This document shows positions 45,861-57,000 of a DNA stretch of 64,000 bases, piece by piece. Each line of letters opens with the position of its first letter. Within the stretch, counting starts at the first letter, position 1. Source of the DNA: Blastomussa wellsi (Eukaryota; Cnidaria; Anthozoa; Scleractinia; Plerogyridae); the NCBI GenBank assembly GCA_947652115.1, contig OX393561.1, positions 42,785,113 to 42,849,112 on the forward strand, in the 5' to 3' direction. A program made the translations under genes and the position numbers. The notes below the pieces were generated by a model. The model ran no database searches and was not told where the DNA came from. It worked only from the letters and a program-made list of their open reading frames with translations.

Positions 45861-46252
45861 TTAAAGTGCATCAAACCCCAAAAATTATTTTTCGTTAAAA
45901 TAAACCTTTGCACCAGTTCGAAACGTATTACGCCTTTCCTTTCTCCATTTTACCAAATGTTAGCTTTTTATAGCATTCAAAAGTTAGGAAAAACTGAGAA
46001 TCATTTGTTGACATCACAAACTGATTTGCATGCATGTTTACAAAGACTTCATTCGATGTAAATCAGTTTGTGAAGTCAACCCAGGAATAGACCCACGTCC
46101 CTTCAGACTCAGTCGTGCAACAAATGTTGCATAGTTTTTCGTAACTTTTGAATGCATTTGTTAAAAGGAGAAACGAAAGGTGTTATGCGTTTCATACTGG
46201 TACAAAGCTTTATTTTAGCGAAAAATAATTTTTGGGGTTAAGTGCACTTTAA
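45861..46252. mobile_element. Foldback MITE (TTAAAGTGCA ends), full copy
   Basis: TTAAAGTGCA ... CCCCAAAAATTATTTTTCG faces CGAAAAATAATTTTTGGGG ... TGCACTTTAA. The inner palindrome around CAAACTGATTTGCATGCATG matches the copy at 1040-1296. The outermost TTAA at each end could be a TTAA-type target duplication. The MITE starts about 100 bp upstream of the ATG of gene A. Confidence 0.85.
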
Positions 46253-47030
46253 AGGACACTGTATGGCCTGTAGCTTGCTGTAATCGTGCTTCGTTGTCTT
46301 GACAAAGAAAGAGAAAAGCAGTGAAGCAAAAAAAATAACTAAGAAGAAAGATTCAATTAACATTTCACCAGAATTTCAGCTTTGATTTCTGCACATTCTG
46401 AATTTTGAAGAATTGCAATCCACTTCCATCTTTGTAATACATCTCTGTACTACTCAGTCCCCAAAATACCTATTCTATCTTGTTCTGTGGAATCTTTTTA
46501 TCAAAATTATTCGTGTATTTGTTGCATTTGGCACAATGATATGGAAATTAGAACATTGCGTATTTCGAAATACCACGCAAACGACAAAACGTAAGTGAAC
46601 TTTATTTATCTGGCTTGCAGTAGATCACAGTTTGGGATCAAAAGATGCAAAATCCTGCATTTTATGAGGCATTTTTTGCGATCAGTTGAATCAATCCGAG
46701 GTCAGCCGTAACGAATTACAGAAATTATATGAGATCAAATAGCGTATCGTGACGTCAAGCGGCCTCAAACACAGAGGATGGTCTGCCTGTGCTGTGACGT
46801 GACAGTTGAGGTGACGCAATTTTCGCGAAAAACAAATCACAAATCCAGCGCAGGGCAATTTCGATGTTGGTTACTGGTCAGTCGAATAAATTGTATTTTT
46901 TTTTTATTTTTTTTGTCGCTCAGTTGTTTTTCAACAACTTGGACACATTTCAGCCACGGCATCGCTCAGTATTCCCAACCGCGATCTTTGAACGTATTAT
47001 AAAATCAATGATAAATATTTGTTTTCCTTT
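46253..47030. other. Non-coding stretch
   Basis: No exon was supported. CGTGACGTCAAG and GTGACGTGAC motifs occur near 46750 and 46795. Confidence 0.4.
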
Positions 47031-47033
47031 CAC

Positions 47034-47500
47034 CCGTTACACCGAAAGCTCGACTTTCTTGACGCACTTTGCGTGCAATATATTCGATATAGCTGAAAAT
47101 TTTCTCACTTAGCATTGACGCTTCGAGGACATCAGTTTTTCTACATGGGTCCTTTGCTCAGTCGGGTTGCCATCGATCCGTTCCAGAAGACGGCTAAACG
47201 ATCCGCCACTACCGTCGTTTAATTTTACAAGCAATTCAGATTTTACCCGTCACCGAAACATCCTTCCCATCATTTTCTAAGGCATCACAAATTAAGGACT
47301 GTTTTTCCTGTGCCGGCTTTTCCCGTAACAAATTCGTTGTGTGCCTCTTGGACAATCCCTTTCGCTCTGTGTGCCTCTTGGACAATCCCTTTCGCTCTTT
47401 GTTTCTCGTAGTGTAACACCCGAACAAAGATTTGCATGCTGATGACTTCAGAGAACCGGGTAATTATTACAACCAAAATGTTTACTTCGAAGACCATACT
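47034..47500 (-). pseudogene. PIF1-like helicase pseudogene
   Basis: On the minus strand, in order: NEFVTGKAGTGKTVL (a Walker A P-loop of the PIF1 helicase type), DALENDGKDVSVTG in a shifted frame, and EASMLSEKIFSYIEYIARKV, which matches the helicase Walker B region (normally DEVSML...LEYIARK). The acidic pair of Walker B is damaged, at least one frameshift separates the blocks, and a 27-bp tandem duplication (GCCTCTTGGACAATCCCTTT CGCTCTG) precedes the P-loop. PIF1-like genes are numerous in cnidarians and also occur within Helitrons; the source cannot be told from this relic. Confidence 0.75.
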
Positions 47501-47727
47501 TACATCTGCGCAAACTTGCCAAAAAGTCGAGCTCGCTTTCCAAACACGAGCGGAAGATTTATCTCGCGCAAATGTTTCTCAGTGGGGCGGTGAATTTATC
47601 GCGCGCGAAGACAGTTCGGGAACCGGAGCCCGCGCTCCTCCCCGAACGGTATTTTTATTAAATGATTATAAGCTAACGCATTGTTTGGGTTCACCAATAC
47701 TACATGGCATGCCTTCCTCTTGAATGG

Positions 47728-48150
47728 TAGCCTGCGTGCAGCCGTCTATTATTCCTAATTAAAGTGGAAAAATGACGTCTGCGAAAGGGCGTCGCTAATC
47801 CTCTCACCGCCTCTCCTCTCACCTCGAAACGCTCAACATAATTTATGGTCGGGGGTTCCACTGACAAAACATAATCTAACATGTCGACTAAACATGTGTA
47901 CTTGTGTGCTGTATTTTACACAAATTGTGAACCATAACGACAAAATTCTCGTCCAAAGTCGAGGGCAGTTCAAAGTCCAAGACGAAATCCATTCCCTGTA
48001 GTTTGTAGCTCACGACACATCATCGTACATTTGTATTAAAATCGTGCGTTGGAAAGCTTCAACATAATTTATGTGAAATTTAAATCTGGAACACGATTAG
48101 CGACGCCGTTTCGCTTTAGGAATAATAGACGGCTGCATGCAGGCTACTGA
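47728..48150. mobile_element. Foldback MITE (GTAGCCTGCRTGCAG ends)
   Basis: GTAGCCTGCGTGCAGCCGTC TATTATTCCTAA faces TTAGGAATAATAGACGGCTG CATGCAGGCTAC. The inner arms share CAACATAATTTATG and ATTAGCGACGCC/GGCGTCGCTAAT. Confidence 0.85.
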
Positions 48151-48925
48151 ATGGCTGCTCGAATTTTTTTCCTTCAAAGCAATTCTGCTCGGAATTTTTT
48201 TTAAGATGAGAAGCGCTTGCTCGATAATATTTGGGATTTATCCAACCCCCTCCATCAATAGTCTAATAGTCCCACCCCTAATAAAACGTGTTGAAATCGA
48301 TTATGTAATATATCAAGCACGAGAGACAGTTTTTCATTACATTACGACGCGCCGCGTAGTACTTTTGACGAACTGCGAGGTGTTTGGAAATGCTATAAAA
48401 CACCCCAAAATAAAAACTACAGAGAAAACGAAGAAATAAAATCGTAAAAATCTATGCAAATTTAGATCAGATTTTTATTCAGATTTCCTTTGTTTTAGCC
48501 GTGATGAATTATTAATGAGTGTAAGAAATAACGTTAACACCGCCCCCCCCCCCCCTCGATTGGGACTGACGAGCGCATTAATATATGCGGAGGCAAAAAA
48601 TCTACTTTATTGCGTTTAGCCATGGCTGTATAGGAGAAACAGCTCAGTTTCGTCAGTAGTGTGTCATACAGCCGTTAATGAGACTGGCAAAATACATCAA
48701 AGAACAATCCACGCTGTGGACAATATGCTACTAACCCAACAACACGGCACAAAAGAATGCATTCAAACATTATTTTTATAATACAGCCTGATAATAATAA
48801 ATTTCTTTCAAAGAAAATAGCTCGACTCGCCTTCAGCCAAAAGAATCAAACATGAATTAGGGAAAACTGAGAAAATAACATGAAGGCAACAAATCCGTCG
48901 CACTTTTAACGAATTGATCTTCAAA
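48151..48925. other. Non-coding stretch
   Basis: Contains a poly(C) tract at 48543-48555. No exon was supported. Confidence 0.4.
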
Positions 48926-48929
48926 GGTA

Positions 48930-49092
48930 ATTTGGTTTTATCAACTGGGTTGATAATGTGAATTGGCCACCGTAAAGAGATTCGAAAGCTGACGTTTCGA
49001 GCGTTAGCCCTTCGTCGGAGCTTTCGAATCTCTTTACGGTGGCCAATTCACATTATCAACCCAGTTGATAAAACCAAATTATCTTGTTGTAC

Positions 49093-49123
<31 letters not shown>

Positions 49124-49140
49124 TAAACTTACCCCCTCTG
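48930..49140. mobile_element. Penelope-like terminal palindrome
   Basis: TTTGGTTTTATCAACTGGGT ... GCTGACGTTTCGAGCGTTAG CCCTTCGTCGGAGC, then the mirrored arm and CCGACGCAGCACCACAG with AACTTACCCCCTC. Same element as 9497-9866. Confidence 0.75.
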
Positions 49141-49309
49141 ATCTTCAAAGAAGTAGTAAAGAATTGAAATAAAAGAGAAAAAACAAAATATTATGAAATC
49201 GCGGAAAAGATGCCCCTTTCAACATGTAGAATTGGTAAAGTATCTAAAGAACCTAAGTTATTAGTACTTACCTAGCAGTTAGCTTCGAGGAAACCTGGCA
49301 GTTTTAGAC

Positions 49310-49590
49310 GATTGATGTAGTAGATTGATCTATCCTTTATAATAGGTTATGATCTTAGCTTAGCAATACATTTTTAATAACAAGCTTTAATAGTCGTGAC
49401 TACCTTAAAAGGAAAAAGTAAGAAAGTAGGAGTTCAAGAGTTCAAGAGTCCACAAGCTTCACCTGTGAGAGCAACACTTAAGTCAGAAATAAAGAGAATA
49501 GGATTTAAATTACTTTCTTGTTTCTACCATTTCTTATTTATCTTTTTGAATGAAGAAAGATATTTAAGTCTCACTGCCCTTTCTTGAGAA
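49310..49590. repeat. Duplicated flank shared with 51920-52100
   Basis: TAATAGGTTATGATC ... AGGAAAAAGTAAGAAAGTAG GAGTTCAAGAGTTCAA ... CCTGTGAGAGC matches 51955-52070 in the same orientation. In gene B this segment lies about 650 bp upstream of the ATG. The copy here is about 3.6 kb upstream of gene A, with repeats and the PIF1 relic in between. Confidence 0.65.
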
Positions 49591-50245
49591 ATGTCGATCA
49601 GTAGTTATTACAGTTTAACATCTTTTAGGCAACCTCTTAAAGGTGAAGCCGCTTTCGGGAGGTTGTCGTTGACGGCGGGAGTTCGGATCACATGAGCTAT
49701 AACTTTGGCTAAGTACTGTGAAACGGAGACCACAATTGTGCCCAGCAGGTTCCAGCTTCTGAAACGTTTAATAAAGAGTCAAGTTTGGTCTCTCGACGAT
49801 ATGTGAACTATCGACCGAAATTAATGAGTGTTACCGCGAACTAAGAGATTCGCGTTAGGTCTGTCAATCATTTGTCAACGGTCTGTCAGGTCAAAAGACC
49901 AAAAACAATCGTCAAAAGGACAGGTGCAAAAACTCAAAAGGGAAGACAAGGAAACTAAGTAATTTCCACGATAAAATTCAACGGAATGAAAGAAAAAGCT
50001 ACCAAATGCTATTTAAAGCCACGCGCCTGTGGCGGGAACATAATTTTAAACTATATTTATTTTCCGTAGTAAATGGTTATATGTAGCTTGTGACGTAATC
50101 ATCTCCCAGCTTTCCGCTCGGGAACTCTCTGCCATCGATATCCGGGACATTGTTTCATGAATTCTTGCATGAAAGCGAGGCGATCACGTCACGTGATAGG
50201 TACGTGTGCATTGTATTTTTTATTTTTATTTCTTACTAATTGCTA

Positions 50246-50330
50246 TCAGATTAGCGGGTTCTGAAAGGCACTTATTATGGTATATAAAACTGTCAGAACA
50301 TCTTGTGAGTACTGTTCAGGGTCATCATCA
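50246..50330 (-). pseudogene. Eight-cysteine secreted family, C-terminal fragment (fourth copy)
   Basis: The minus strand reads DDPEQYSQDVLTVLYTIISA FQN, then PLI and TGA. It matches the ends of members A (DPEPTTQEVLTALNAMITGL) and B. The fragment runs into an ATC/GAT microsatellite (to about 50350), which replaces the rest of the gene. It lies only about 0.3 kb downstream of gene B. Non-functional remnant. Confidence 0.75.
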
Positions 50331-50352
50331 TCATCATCATCACCAACATCGT
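50323..50352 (+). repeat. (ATC)n microsatellite
   Basis: CATCATCATCATCATCATCA then imperfect units. It directly replaces the upstream part of the gene fragment. Confidence 0.85.
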
Positions 50353-50486
50353 CATCGTTATTCAGCGAGAAATGAGCAGACAAATTAAAGCCAATCATTT
50401 AAAACTTACTTCCATAACCAAAAGATTGAAAAGAGCAGTTCTCTATTACTGACTTGCACATTCTATTATTTGTTTGTATGTTATTG

Positions 50487-50492
50487 TTTATT
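50487..50492 (-). terminator. Poly(A) signal of eight-cysteine gene B
   Basis: AATAAA on the coding strand, about 57 bases after the stop. Confidence 0.5.
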
Positions 50493-50548
50493 TTTCTTTA
50501 CTGGATTTATATTGGCTTCTTTTTTTTTTTTCATTTCGTTATTTACAG

Positions 50549-51289
50549 TTATTGCAACGCACTAATCATGGCATTCAAGGCAGTGAGAACTTCTTGTGTG
50601 GTTGGTTCGGGATCATCAGGGTCTTCCCAGCATCTGTCCTGGAGGCCAATGTTTTCACTTATGTGGGGGACATCATTCACTAAAAACCCTCCGTTTATTA
50701 AAAAGAAGCCCTGTAAATCGCAGATTTGTCGGTACTGTGTTCGTGGATCTTGCATGTAGTTTCTGATGTTTATGAGATCGGCGACTGTTCTTGCCAACCC
50801 GATATTGGGGGTTAAACGTCTCACTTCCTGAATTAGAGCTGGTACAGAGTGCTCCGTGATGGCGTCTCTTATGTGCTCAAACTGTCCTCTGTCTTCACCA
50901 ATCCATTCTTCTAGAAACCCGGTGCAAATTAAAGCTGGGTCAGAGGTATCTCCGCAGTTCAAGCCATTGATTGGTTGTGCAGAAAATGGCACTGTTCTTA
51001 TGGCGCTTACTCCGAGTTTTACTAAATTACGGAGCTCGTTTCTGATGACTTCCTCACACGCCTCCCCGTCAACGACAGCAGTTTTGCAAACAAGAAGCCC
51101 AACCGTGGGGTCGCCTCTGATGCGACATGCAATTTTGTCTCCTCCTCCGGCCTTTTGGAGGCAAAACTGGTCGTAGTTTATCGGTGGACGGATAAGTTGA
51201 AGAGCACGAGGGAAGTTCGGTCCTACAACTGCAGCCTTATTAAGCGAGATCAGGGCAAACAGCACGACAAAAATCTTGTTTTGCTCCAT
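50549..51289 (-). CDS. Secreted eight-cysteine protein, family member B, 246 aa
   Basis: A single coding exon, ATG at 51289 to TAA at 50549. The signal peptide (MEQNKIFVVLFALISLNKAA) is almost identical to that of member A. All eight cysteines and the blocks GPNFPRA, VGLLVCKTAVVDGEAC, INGLNCG, CTGFLEEWIGEDRGQFEHIR, YRQICDLQGFFLINGGFLVN and DRCWEDPDDPEPTTQEVLTA are shared. By eye the two proteins are about three-quarters identical. Differences cluster in the central part (RNELRNLVKLGVSAIRTVPF; ARTVADLINIRNYMQDPRTQ) and at the C-terminus, which lacks the TAFQNS tail. An acceptor-like TTTTCATACAG precedes GTAGAA-ATG, as in member A, so both genes probably have a non-coding first exon. Same strand as A, about 4.8 kb apart: a local tandem duplicate. 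Function unknown; secreted, disulfide-rich, probably extracellular. Confidence 0.85.
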   Translation of the reverse strand: MEQNKIFVVLFALISLNKAAVVGPNFPRALQLIRPPINYDQFCLQKAGGGDKIACRIRGDPTVGLLVCKTAVVDGEACEEVIRNELRNLVKLGVSAIRTVPFSAQPINGLNCGDTSDPALICTGFLEEWIGEDRGQFEHIRDAITEHSVPALIQEVRRLTPNIGLARTVADLINIRNYMQDPRTQYRQICDLQGFFLINGGFLVNDVPHISENIGLQDRCWEDPDDPEPTTQEVLTALNAMISALQ

Positions 51290-52180
51290 TTCTACCTGTA
51301 TGAAAACGTAAAGGTTACTTCGAAGTAAACTAAAAGTTATAAACTAAAAAAGGTTTAAAAAAATGTAAAAGGCATAGTTTAAGTAAAAGTACAACCCGCC
51401 GCTTTTTAATGACTTGCATTTACTTACAAAACGATCGTTAAAATAAACGGAAAGGCCGCCTATTATATTGTAGTAAAAGACAGCTTTGAACAGTATCTTA
51501 AGGTGGCTCCATATGGTAATAATGATATATGATGTGGCGAGTGCTAGCTATAGTGTTACAGTTCCGCTTTTGCTCGCAGCTTGCTTAAACTTGTCAATAA
51601 AAATACTTTCACGCGTGACCAGCGACCAATTCGGATTTCTTTATGACTGGAACTCAGCAGAGAAGTAAATCGTCATTTTATCATAAACGAGTACGGGGAC
51701 CTATCTTTTCTCTCTTTGTTTCAATTGAGCAATATTTTTCTTCCTGTATAATAAATATAGACCAGTTCCAAGTGTTGAAAAATAAACAATACAGTCGAAA
51801 ACGTGTTTTTTTTTCAACTGAGTCACTCGTGAGTAAAATCGTAATGATATATAAGGAATTACTACGTATGACCTTAAGCTATATAAATACTTACAATTCT
51901 CAGCTTTTGAATACTAGGAACTTTTAGACAAGTGATGAAGTTAGCCTGTGTTGTAATAGGTTATAAATTTTTCATAGCAAGCTGTTATTTTCAAGTGTCT
52001 TTACTGTCTTAATAGGAAAAGTAAGAAAGTAGGAGTTCAAAAGTTCAACGATCCACCCGCTCTACCTGTGAGAGCGAAAATTGCACGAGTCTGAAAATAT
52101 AAAAGAGAAAAGGGTTAAAACTGAACCTGTTCTTGTTAGTTTTTAATTCTTCTCTTTATATTGTACCTATGTGATTTGGG
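51290..52180. promoter_or_regulatory. 5' flank of eight-cysteine gene B
   Basis: Includes the segment (51920-52100) shared with 49310-49590. As the only non-repeat flank common to the two copies, it may contain the first exon and promoter. No definite TATA box or donor could be assigned. Confidence 0.3.
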
Positions 52181-52475
52181 GAAAACGTCAAATGTGGACG
52201 GGGAAAAAGGGGCGGGAACCCGGGGATAGGGGGTGGGAGGGGTACGGGAGGTGGGGAGAGTAAAGGCAGGAAGCGGAATTCCCAAGCTGGCGTGAACAGA
52301 GAAAAATCAGAAAAAAAATTCGCAAAATTGGTGAATAAATGATAAATGTGAAATGTTCACTATGACACGAACGTGGAAGAAAGAAAAAATCTGAGTCCCC
52401 GACAGGATTCGTGCCCATGATCTCCCAAATTACCGGTCGGGTGCTCTAACCAACAGAGCTAGGAGAACTCTTGGT
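52180..52475 (-). mobile_element. tRNA-derived SINE
   Basis: The complement of 52394-52465 reads AGCTCTGTTGGTTAGAGCAC (A box) and GGCACGAATCCTGTC (degenerate B box). It is followed by a T-run and body (CCACGTTCGTGTCATAGTGA ACATTTCACATTT). The acceptor stem does not form, so this is not a working tRNA. Confidence 0.7.
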
Positions 52476-52716
52476 GAGCTAAGGCCGTTTACTGGGTTCA
52501 TATATGACACGCGTCCTGTATACTACTAGGATCAGCAATGTCGAAAGCAACATTTCCATTGATTGTGATAAATATGACGGATGGTAACTTTTCAGCCAGA
52601 TTAATTAATGATAAAGAGGAAGTATTCATTTTGACACAACCTTGAGACAATATTAGACAGTATTAGAGCGCCCAACCGATACCTGAGATCATATGTTCGA
52701 ATAGACCCATTTCAAG

Positions 52717-52800
52717 CGTGACGTCACATCACGTGACTTTTTGAACTGGAGGACAACCGTCAGTTTGTTGACAACATGGCGGCGACAGCGAGTACGAAGC
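52717..52800 (+). promoter_or_regulatory. CRE/E-box-like promoter and start codon context
   Basis: GTGACGTCACATCACGTGAC is followed 40 bases later by ACAACATGGCGGCGACAGCG, a strong initiation context. The frame MAATASTKRRPLNPKRPKT ends in TAA when it enters the heptamer array at 52812. It may be a 5' gene end copied here or a true first exon disrupted by repeat expansion. Confidence 0.35.
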
Positions 52801-52807
52801 GCAGACC

Positions 52808-52892
52808 TCTCAACCCCAAAAGACCTAAGACCTAAGACCTAAGACCTAAGACCTAAGACCTAAGACCTAAGACCTAAGACCTAAGACCTAAG
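52808..52892 (+). repeat. (ACCTAAG)n heptamer array, about 11 units
   Basis: Near-perfect 7-bp units GACCTAA. The array superficially resembles telomeric CCCTAA but has a different period and composition. Confidence 0.9.
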
Positions 52893-53553
52893 AGATTTGG
52901 GAAAAAACCGGGAGATTTATCAACGGCATCAAAAATAACTAAACTCAGGCTCAGGTGTTCATCTAGAGAATTTTTTGTTTTTTGTTTATCAATGATTTAA
53001 AATATTTTGTGATCAGACAAATATTCATCGTTTTCCGCCATTTTGACAACGTGAATGAGACGTAATTAGAATACGAGAGACTGGTAACAATAACCTAATT
53101 TGGCATGTCTGCTGAATTTGGTCATGAGTTGCATGTGTTGTCAACCAGAGTCAACCAAATATGACAAATATGCCATACAACTGTGGATTTCTACAGAATA
53201 TTGCACCAGAAAAATCAATTTATTAAGGCAAATAATGAAAATATTGAAGGAAAATATTTCTGCGGCTAGTGAATCTTTTTACTCGGAGAAACTATAACGA
53301 TCGCCTGTATGTAAAAGTCCAGCAAATCAGATTGCGATCCTATGCTAATAGCATAGTAATATGTACGATGGCCCAACCAGAAGCAAAATTTAACTAACTC
53401 ACGTTAAAAGATAGGCGTCGATTATCTATATTTCTATTTACATATTCAGCTGGGAATACTTCGCTGACCGAAAAACAAACAGAAAAATTAACTGAATAGA
53501 TTAAGGAGATTTGCGAAATTTTTAAGTATAGAATATTTTCTTAATCGCCGGCC

Positions 53554-54092
53554 TTGTTGTGCATTGTTTTAACTCGTCATACAGATGAGGTCTGTAACAT
53601 CTGCATAAATTTGGCTGCCAATCATGTTCTCGCATCTGTGATGATGCCGATGCAACTGAGGTATTTGAGTTTTTTAGAGTGTAAAAATCTTGCACGCCAG
53701 CAGGAAATTCATAAAGTCACCATGGTTTTTAAATGTCTGCACGGGCTAGCTCCATAGTATCTTAATTCAAAGTTTACATGGTGTGACTCTGCTTGTGACC
53801 TCAGAGATAATAGATAAGCTCAGAGATAAGCTTAAAGTTCCTTTACCCCGCATAAATTTGAACATACTTTAGCTATAGCGGCGCCACACTATGGAACAGT
53901 CTACCATGTGATATAAGGAACACAGAGTCTCTGGGGGTATTTAAACGTAAGATTAACAGCATTCTTTAAGTCTAACGCACGGCATTAGTTTTTAATAGTA
54001 TATAGTTTGAATTTTAAATATTTTTAGTATATGTGATGCCGTTATAGGTTGATGAATTGATCGTGTTGAAATAAAGATTATCTATCCATCTG
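53554..54092 (+). mobile_element. CR1/L2-like LINE 3' fragment, degraded
   Basis: Frames on the plus strand contain KNLARQQEIHKVTMVFKCLHG LAP, then after shifts LRD..., YSGATLWNSLP, and FKRKINSIL-stop near 53969. This is the same C-terminal module as at 20268-20666. The 3' tail ends AATAAAGATTATCTATCCAT. Several stops and frameshifts. Confidence 0.8.
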
Positions 54093-54099
54093 ACGCGGA

Positions 54100-57000
54100 C
54101 ACTCCTGGTCCGTGTTCAGCGATTACGTAGGGCCACTATCTTGCAGTTTCTCTATTCACTTGAGTAAGATTCAAAACAGGGAGAATTCCGTAAATTGAGA
54201 GTATTTTGAGCACCCCTCGGGCAGAAGGTAAGGCCCAAAGATAAGGTAGGAATTTATTTAACACCGCCAAATTATCAGATTTTGTTGTTGTTGTTGTTGT
54301 TGTTGGTTTTGTGACTGATGCATTAAGTATTATTGCGGTTGTTTGTTGTCTTTTTCCGTTTTTCTTTTCTGTCAGGTTTGAATATAAAAATGTTCTCTAC
54401 GTAACAAAACAAGGACGCAAAGTTGATTTTATTAGTGAAACGAAAACGCACGGTAAAAATTTTAATCTTCAAAGAAAATATATGTCTGCCTCTGATTCCA
54501 AGCCCTTCAGGTCTAGTACAGCAATTCAAAATGTTGAGTTGATATAATGGTAAGTGTGTTTTCATCGCAAAGCCCTGGCTTATACAACTTCGTAGGGGGT
54601 TTTAGGAGGGCTTATAAACGAAGGGGCTTGTTCAAACAGTCATTTTTTTTATCAAATTGAGCTTTTTTAGTGTCTAAGCTTTTCACATTTGAATTCGTCT
54701 CAGCAGCTTCTTTCAGACGTTGAAGAGTAATGTATTATATTAGTTTGCAAATATATGAATCGAAACATAAAATACAAACGATTCTTTGGATTTACATGAT
54801 GTCTGTTATGTCGCAAAGTTTACAGCTCCACCAAATTAAGGTTATTTTTTTCAAATTTTGCCTATTGATTGTTTGTTTGTGTTATTGTTCTAAGATGGCA
54901 CGTAGTCTAAACATATTAATTCATTATATATCATTACGATTTTACTCAATGATTGGCTTGAAAAAATGCTTTTACGACTATTGCGTATTTTATTATACAG
55001 GAAGAAATTTATCGCTCAATTCAAACAAAGAGAAAAAGATAGGTCACCGTGCTCGTTTTTGAGAAAATGAATGATTTACTCCTCTGACACTACGCGCTCC
55101 AAACATATGAAATTATGCGCAGTAAGGATGCGCAATGCAAAACTAGGGTATCACCTTAAAAATTACTTCCTTGGTGTCCATTTTTGGTCAACCGCTGACT
55201 CAGTGTATTTTTGTAGTTGTTGTGTTTGTTGTTGTACTCAGTTATTAAGGAATTAAGTATTTTCTCTCATCTCTCAAAAACAGGAACTTGCTCTCTACTT
55301 TCGTTTGTGAACTTCCATCTATATCTTTTCCGTTAACAGCAGTAAAACAGCAGGGCTCTTAGCAATGATTGACTTTGCCCTGGGCGCCTCTGCATCTCTT
55401 AAAGTCGTTCACTGATTAAACACGGTTAAAATGATAATACAAGAGATAAAAATGGTTGTTGTTGTTATTGGTGTTGTTCTTGTTGTTGTTGCTGCTGCTG
55501 TTGCTGTTGCGGCTAATAGACCACATGTAAGTATAAGATGAAAATAGTTTCACGTGTTTACCATTGAGAGGAATCTCCTCTGCAACACGTGCCGAACTTG
55601 CTATAGGTTTTCCTTACTTATAGAACCAAGGATTTATTTTTTAACGCAGGTTTTCTCAAATGCATAAGGATGATTGCTCGACACCTGCTCTTTCGACTTT
55701 CTTGACAAGCGGCACGGGCGCTGGATAAAAGATTGAGGGTAAAGTTGAAAGATACAATACAGATCCGGCCGCTATTTGTGCATCCTGCGAAAATGTACAC
55801 AACCAATCTTTCCCCAATCTAATCTTACAATTGGTGTTCTTTCAGTGCTTGATATATCCTCTGCTTATTCACAATCGTGATTGAAATTTAATACTGAGTT
55901 ACAGGGTTAAATTAAAAATCAAATAATGAAACGCATTCTAAGGATGCGACAAATGTAGTTATGCCTTTAGCTCTCGTGCAGACTTATTCATTAATTTTCT
56001 TCATTACAAACTAGGAGAGGCTTTCCAACGATGTAGGAAGAAAAATAGACAAAAGAAGTCAGAGCGACCGGGCTTTCTCGTGCCTTTTCATACGCCTGCG
56101 GCATTTATTTGAAGCAATTTCGAACTTTACTTAAATAAAGACAACGTCAGTCCGATTCAGTGTGTTCCGGTCTACACCGCATTTGTTGCAGTTGTAACGT
56201 CGAGGCTATTTTTTGGACTAAACCTGGTAAGTGGTATAGTAATGTTTTCTTACATTACTCGGGTCTTAACTACAAATAAAGAGCAGTGTTTCAGACCGCT
56301 CGTAGTTGCGCAAAACACGCAAAAGGACGTTAAGACGAGGCCAAGGATACAAAATTTTCTTAGTAATGAAATGCATATTACATTTTAAACCAAGTCAGAA
56401 AGAATACCGGGAAACGGAAAGAACGCGTTGTGGTCTTGTGGATAAGTTCAGAAATAACCCTGGCTATTCGCTAAAGCAATCAAAAGTCAGGAAAACATGC
56501 CAACAATTCGCTAGATATTTCACAGATGAAATTACTAAGTATTTGGGCAAGAGGAAAGATGTTGATGCATCGTTTCCCCTGAAGACCATACAAAATCGGA
56601 AATTGAGTCGAAGGTTAAGGTTTGCAGGAGAATTTTCTTTTCTTTTGAAAGGGTTTACTGAATTGAATGTTGTCGCCAATTGTACTGAATAAGGGTTAAA
56701 CTTTATGGCACTTCTGTTGCTGAAAAGTTAGGTGATATGTATAATTCGAAAACTGAAGATGTTACATGCATATATTTGTTTCATGTGCTCTTTTTCGGTG
56801 AAATGTTGCTGCGACAACCGAACGTGCTCAACTGAAAAGCGGGTTGAGCCCTTAATATAGTAAAGGATTAGAAGTAACTTGACCAGAGAAATTGTTCCGT
56901 AGAGCATGGTGCGGGAAGTTGTTTACTGCGGTTTATTTCTTTGTTTGTAGAAAATCTCCACTAAAAAGGAACAAATGAATGAAAGATAAATCTGTTGGGA

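Noticed and set aside
45327..45898. Plus-strand frames opposite the eight-cysteine gene A
   Set aside because: Antisense shadows of the coding strand; the minus frame has a signal peptide, conserved cysteines and a paralogue.
52808..52892. Interstitial telomere repeat
   Set aside because: The unit is the 7-mer ACCTAAG, not CCCTAA, and the array is short and pure, as expected of an ordinary microsatellite.
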